From: Singulisphaera sp. GP187
GTDB lineage: Bacteria; Planctomycetota; GCA-002687715
Length of the DNA stretch: 62,445 bases
Assembly: GCA_945907755.1 (NCBI GenBank)
Contig: CAMDTN010000009.1
Location: forward strand, 1-62,445
Direction of reading: 5' to 3'
Shown here: positions 60,372 through 62,445 of the stretch, piece by piece
How positions within the stretch are numbered: position 1 is the stretch's first letter
Layout of the letters: each line of letters starts with the position of its first letter
Notes under the pieces: model-generated
Database searches by the model: none
The model's input: the letters and a program-made list of their open reading frames with translations, nothing else
Told to the model about the DNA's origin: nothing
Position numbers and translations under genes: made by a program

Positions 60372-60946
60372 GCGCCACGCCCTCCCAGAGTCTCGCGCAA
60401 CCGCTCGCGGGCTCGAAACAAACGCGAGCGCACGGTGCCCGCAGGAATCTCTAGGACCGCCGCAATTTCTTCGTAGGAACGGTCCTCGACGTCGCGCAAC
60501 ACAATGATCTCTCGGAATTCGAAGGGCAACTGTTGCAGCGCTGCCAGCACCAGTGCCACGCGCTCGGCTTGTTCAAGCGCCTGAGATGGGTCCGATGCCA
60601 CCGCTGGTTCCGCCACCTCGCCTGCTTCGGTGCCGATACTCGCGGACACGACAGGCCGCGCCGCACGGGCGCGGGCTGCGGAAATCACCGTGTTGCGGCC
60701 GATGCGGTAGAGCCACGTGTAGAACGCACTCTGACCATCGAAACCGCGGATGCCGCGCCAGGCCCGCAAGAATGTCTCTTGGGTGAGGTCCACTGCCAGC
60801 TCCGAATCGCCACACAACCTGTGAATAAATGCATGCAGGCGCTCTGCGTGCTGTTCCACAAGTGCAGTGAAGGCTTGCGCGTCCCCGAGTCTGGCCTTGG
60901 CGACCAGCTCGGCTTCAGCGCGAGGCGCTTCACCCGATGGGCTCAT
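60368..60946 (-). CDS. ECF-type RNA polymerase sigma factor
   Basis: 192 residues from ATG 60946; an upstream in-frame GTG at 60958 is possible. Region 2 has FTALVEQHAERLHAFIHRL and LTQETFLRAWRGI; region 4 has LPFEFREIIVLRDVEDRSYEEIA and GTVRSRLFRARERLRE. It is of the RpoE-like ECF group. It is translationally coupled to its anti-sigma factor and lies 31 bp after the 91-residue gene that follows BMC-T. Confidence 0.93.
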   Translation of the reverse strand: MSPSGEAPRAEAELVAKARLGDAQAFTALVEQHAERLHAFIHRLCGDSELAVDLTQETFLRAWRGIRGFDGQSAFYTWLYRIGRNTVISAARARAARPVVSASIGTEAGEVAEPAVASDPSQALEQAERVALVLAALQQLPFEFREIIVLRDVEDRSYEEIAAVLEIPAGTVRSRLFRARERLRETLGGRGA

Positions 60947-60977
60947 GCTTGGACGCACTTTCTAAGCGCTGGTTCCC

Positions 60978-61253
60978 TCAGCAGCGCTCGAGATCGATGC
61001 GGTTAGGGCGGGTCTTGGACACGAGATAGGTCACCGACGCGCCGCCTTCTTTCGCCGGCCAACGCAGTGCCTGCAGGCCTTTCTTGAAGCGCGCCTCGCC
61101 GGGCAGGATGGAAACGGTCGCGCCCTCTTCGAGGATCACCGCATAGCGGAAACGGACATCCGGCGCATCCGTTGGCCCAAACCATGTGAAATTGGCGTCT
61201 GCTGTGCTCTTTTTGGGGTCAGGGCCGAGGCTGGGTTTGAAACCGGTATTCAT
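60978..61253 (-). CDS. small protein of unknown function
   Basis: 91 residues from ATG 61253 with AAGGAG upstream. It lacks a signal peptide or membrane segment. The sequence looks like a compact strand-rich domain (FRYAVILEEGATVSILPG, ASVTYLVSK) with Arg/Lys near the end, and ends in Cys. I do not recognise it. It is between BMC-T (21 bp upstream) and the ECF sigma gene (31 bp downstream), in the same direction, so it is probably part of that operon. Confidence 0.6.
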   Translation of the reverse strand: MNTGFKPSLGPDPKKSTADANFTWFGPTDAPDVRFRYAVILEEGATVSILPGEARFKKGLQALRWPAKEGGASVTYLVSKTRPNRIDLERC

Positions 61254-61274
61254 AAAACTCCTTGCGGACCGCCC

Positions 61275-61877
61275 TCAGGCGATGAGGAAATCGCTAAACG
61301 GAATGGTGGATTGCATGAACGCGTCGCGCAGGCGCGCATCCGGGTTCGGCAACACCACAGCATTCACATATTGCCCACGCTCGCGCGCGAGCTGTGTGCC
61401 AGCGTGCAGGGCCGATTCGACATCGCTCTGTGCGCCGGTGAAAGTAAAAAATGCCTTGCCGCCCAGCCCCATGGCCAAGCGCATTTCGAGCAACTGCACT
61501 ACAGCAGTTTTTGCTGCACCATCAGCAGCGAGAAGCGCGGAACACAGCGAACTCGTTTCGATGATGCCAACGGAAGCGGTGACCTTCGGATGGCTTTGAC
61601 CTGAAAGAGTAGGCAACAGCGTTGGATGCGGCAGTGCGAGGAACAATGAGTCCAGCACGAACGCGCCACCGATTTCTGCGCCACGACCGAGCGAGCGCCG
61701 CACGGCTTCTACGCTGCCGCGAAAGAGCGCCACGAAGCGCCCAGGGGTGACAGGACGCAACGCGAGAAAGGTGATCTCGGCCTCTTTGGCCATAGCATCA
61801 GCCGCAAGCAGACCTTGGGCGATGCTCGTCCACTCGAGCATGCCCAAAGGTTCGCTGACGGGGGCCCGGCGCTGCAC
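61275..61877 (-). CDS. tandem-domain bacterial microcompartment shell protein (BMC-T)
   Basis: 200 residues from GTG 61877; a TTG three bases earlier and ATG 61841 are other options. Two BMC domains follow one another: the first begins LGMLEWTSIAQGLLAADAMAK (about 11-90), the second ASVGIIETSSLCSALLAADGA (about 99-190), each with the typical Ala-rich helix and later AEIGG or ESALHAG segment. BMC-T proteins form pseudohexameric trimers, often with a gated pore, in protein shells that enclose enzymes. No hexamer, pentamer or enzyme gene is in the window; any would have to lie beyond its right edge or elsewhere. Confidence 0.88.
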   Translation of the reverse strand: MQRRAPVSEPLGMLEWTSIAQGLLAADAMAKEAEITFLALRPVTPGRFVALFRGSVEAVRRSLGRGAEIGGAFVLDSLFLALPHPTLLPTLSGQSHPKVTASVGIIETSSLCSALLAADGAAKTAVVQLLEMRLAMGLGGKAFFTFTGAQSDVESALHAGTQLARERGQYVNAVVLPNPDARLRDAFMQSTIPFSDFLIA

Positions 61878-61880
61878 CAA

Positions 61881-62445
61881 TTACCTGCGGCGACGCGGAC
61901 GCTTCAGAGTCGACCCCGTCGGCTGAGCGGCTCCGCCGCCATCCCAAACGATGTCAAACCCAGTCTCGGCTGCCGTTTCGGGCGCGGCCGCACGCGGTGC
62001 AGAAACCGGTGCTGGTGCGCTTGCACGTGCGGGTTCGTCCCAGACGGCGGTGAAGCCTGCGGATGGAGCAGCCACTGGCTGCGCCGCTACTGGCGCAGTA
62101 GCGGGACGCTCGGGCGGCCCGACCACATCGTCTTGGCGCGGAGGACGCGGTGCGCCGCGTTCTTCATGCCGCGGGCGACGATCCCGACGATCGCCACGCT
62201 CAAAGCGGCCTTCGCTGCGCCCACCCTCGCCGCGGCCATCGCCGCGTTCGGGATGCACTTCGCGATTCTGTACGGGCTCTGGTGCGCGTTCCATCTGCGG
62301 TGCGCGCTCACCGCGCGGCTCTGCAGCGCGTTCACCGCGCGGCTCTGCAGCGCGTTCACCGCGCGGCTCTGCAGCGCGTTCAAAACGCAGCTCACCTTCA
62401 CCGCGCACTTCGTTGGGGTTTCCTGGACGACGATCACCGCGCGGC
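61881..62445 (-). CDS. C-terminal part of a protein with a long disordered tail
   Basis: The frame is open to the right edge, so only the last 187 residues are visible. They are low-complexity: Arg/Glu/Gly-rich repeats (ERAAEPRG three times), a Pro/Ala-rich stretch and a basic end (KRPRRRR). Two similar motifs, GFTAVWD and GFDIVWD, lie in the last 70 residues. Tails of this kind occur on DEAD-box helicases and RNase E-like proteins, but the folded part is missing and I cannot assign it. It ends 3 bp before BMC-T. Confidence 0.6.
   Translation of the reverse strand, partial: PRGDRRPGNPNEVRGEGELRFERAAEPRGERAAEPRGERAAEPRGERAPQMERAPEPVQNREVHPERGDGRGEGGRSEGRFERGDRRDRRPRHEERGAPRPPRQDDVVGPPERPATAPVAAQPVAAPSAGFTAVWDEPARASAPAPVSAPRAAAPETAAETGFDIVWDGGGAAQPTGSTLKRPRRRR
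62306..62377. repeat. three tandem copies of a 24-bp unit
   Basis: Copies at 62306-62329, 62330-62353 and 62354-62377; the last two are identical and the first differs at one base. In frame they encode three ERAAEPRG-type units of the disordered tail on the minus strand. Copy number could vary between strains. Confidence 0.9.

Noticed and set aside
62306-62377. CRISPR-like repeats
   Set aside because: The units are contiguous with no spacers and are in frame in a coding sequence.

Overview
The window looks like chromosomal DNA from a GC-rich, Gram-negative (diderm) bacterium, most probably a member of the Planctomycetota. This is an inference from gene content: a Hanks-type Ser/Thr kinase with an extra N-terminal domain, a tandem DUF1080 protein, an SUMF1-fold secreted protein, DUF58/BatA-type genes, secreted HEAT-repeat proteins, a PrkA kinase, a tandem-domain microcompartment shell protein (BMC-T) and an LpxC-FabZ fusion. 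The lipid A genes (lpxA, lpxC-fabZ, lpxD, lpxB) with bamA and skp indicate a lipopolysaccharide-bearing outer membrane. Gene density is very high. No gap exceeds 300 bp, many neighbours overlap by ATGA or GTGA, GTG starts are common, and convergent genes often end within 1-10 bp of each other. I see no prophage, insertion sequence, CRISPR array or rRNA.

Layout, left to right: (1) 1-7.9 kb: the tail of a secreted protein, a Ser/Thr kinase coupled to a TPR-metallopeptidase, a single-ring ClpB-like AAA+ protein, asnS, and a secreted cytochrome c with an ethylbenzene-dehydrogenase-like domain. (2) 7.9-20.5 kb, minus strand: one long run pabB, pabC, three secreted or membrane proteins of unknown function, xseA, xseB, ispA-type prenyl synthase, dxs, DUF58, BatA-like and SGNH hydrolase. 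(3) 20.5-25.5 kb: a Xer recombinase overlapping tail-to-tail with prkA, tRNA-Glu, a tandem DUF1080 protein, tRNA-Lys. (4) 25.5-30 kb: the classic rpsB-tsf-pyrH-frr translation cluster, with divergent lpxB. (5) 30-41.2 kb, minus strand: a large envelope, translation and replication cluster tRNA-Gln, glmU, rplY, rpsF, rpsR, rplI, dnaB, bamA, skp, lpxD, lpxC-fabZ, lpxA. (6) 41.2-45 kb: two di-heme oxidoreductases and a secreted metzincin protease between two divergent tRNA-Gln genes. (7) 45-51.4 kb: cinA, a long tatC, a membrane-anchored coiled-coil protein with a BRCT-like end, coaE and rho. (8) 51.4-59.2 kb: a 998-residue secreted HEAT-repeat protein, a lipoprotein, recG, a DUF1858 protein, an SUMF1-fold protein and an XRE-cupin regulator. 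(9) 59.3-62.4 kb: an anti-sigma factor, an ECF sigma factor, an unknown small protein, BMC-T and the disordered tail of an incomplete gene.

Most genes are housekeeping. The most unusual signals are: predicted signal peptides that put Gln at mature position +1 almost throughout; a shared Pro/Thr/Glu motif in the extensions of four ribosomal proteins; a BMC-T gene placed just ahead of a sigma/anti-sigma pair and behind a disordered protein with a duplicated GFxxVWD motif; the di-heme/metzincin cassette; a ribosome-binding-site hairpin in front of rpsF; and a promoter predicted to give a leaderless kinase mRNA. All functions are read from sequence motifs; no database search was run.
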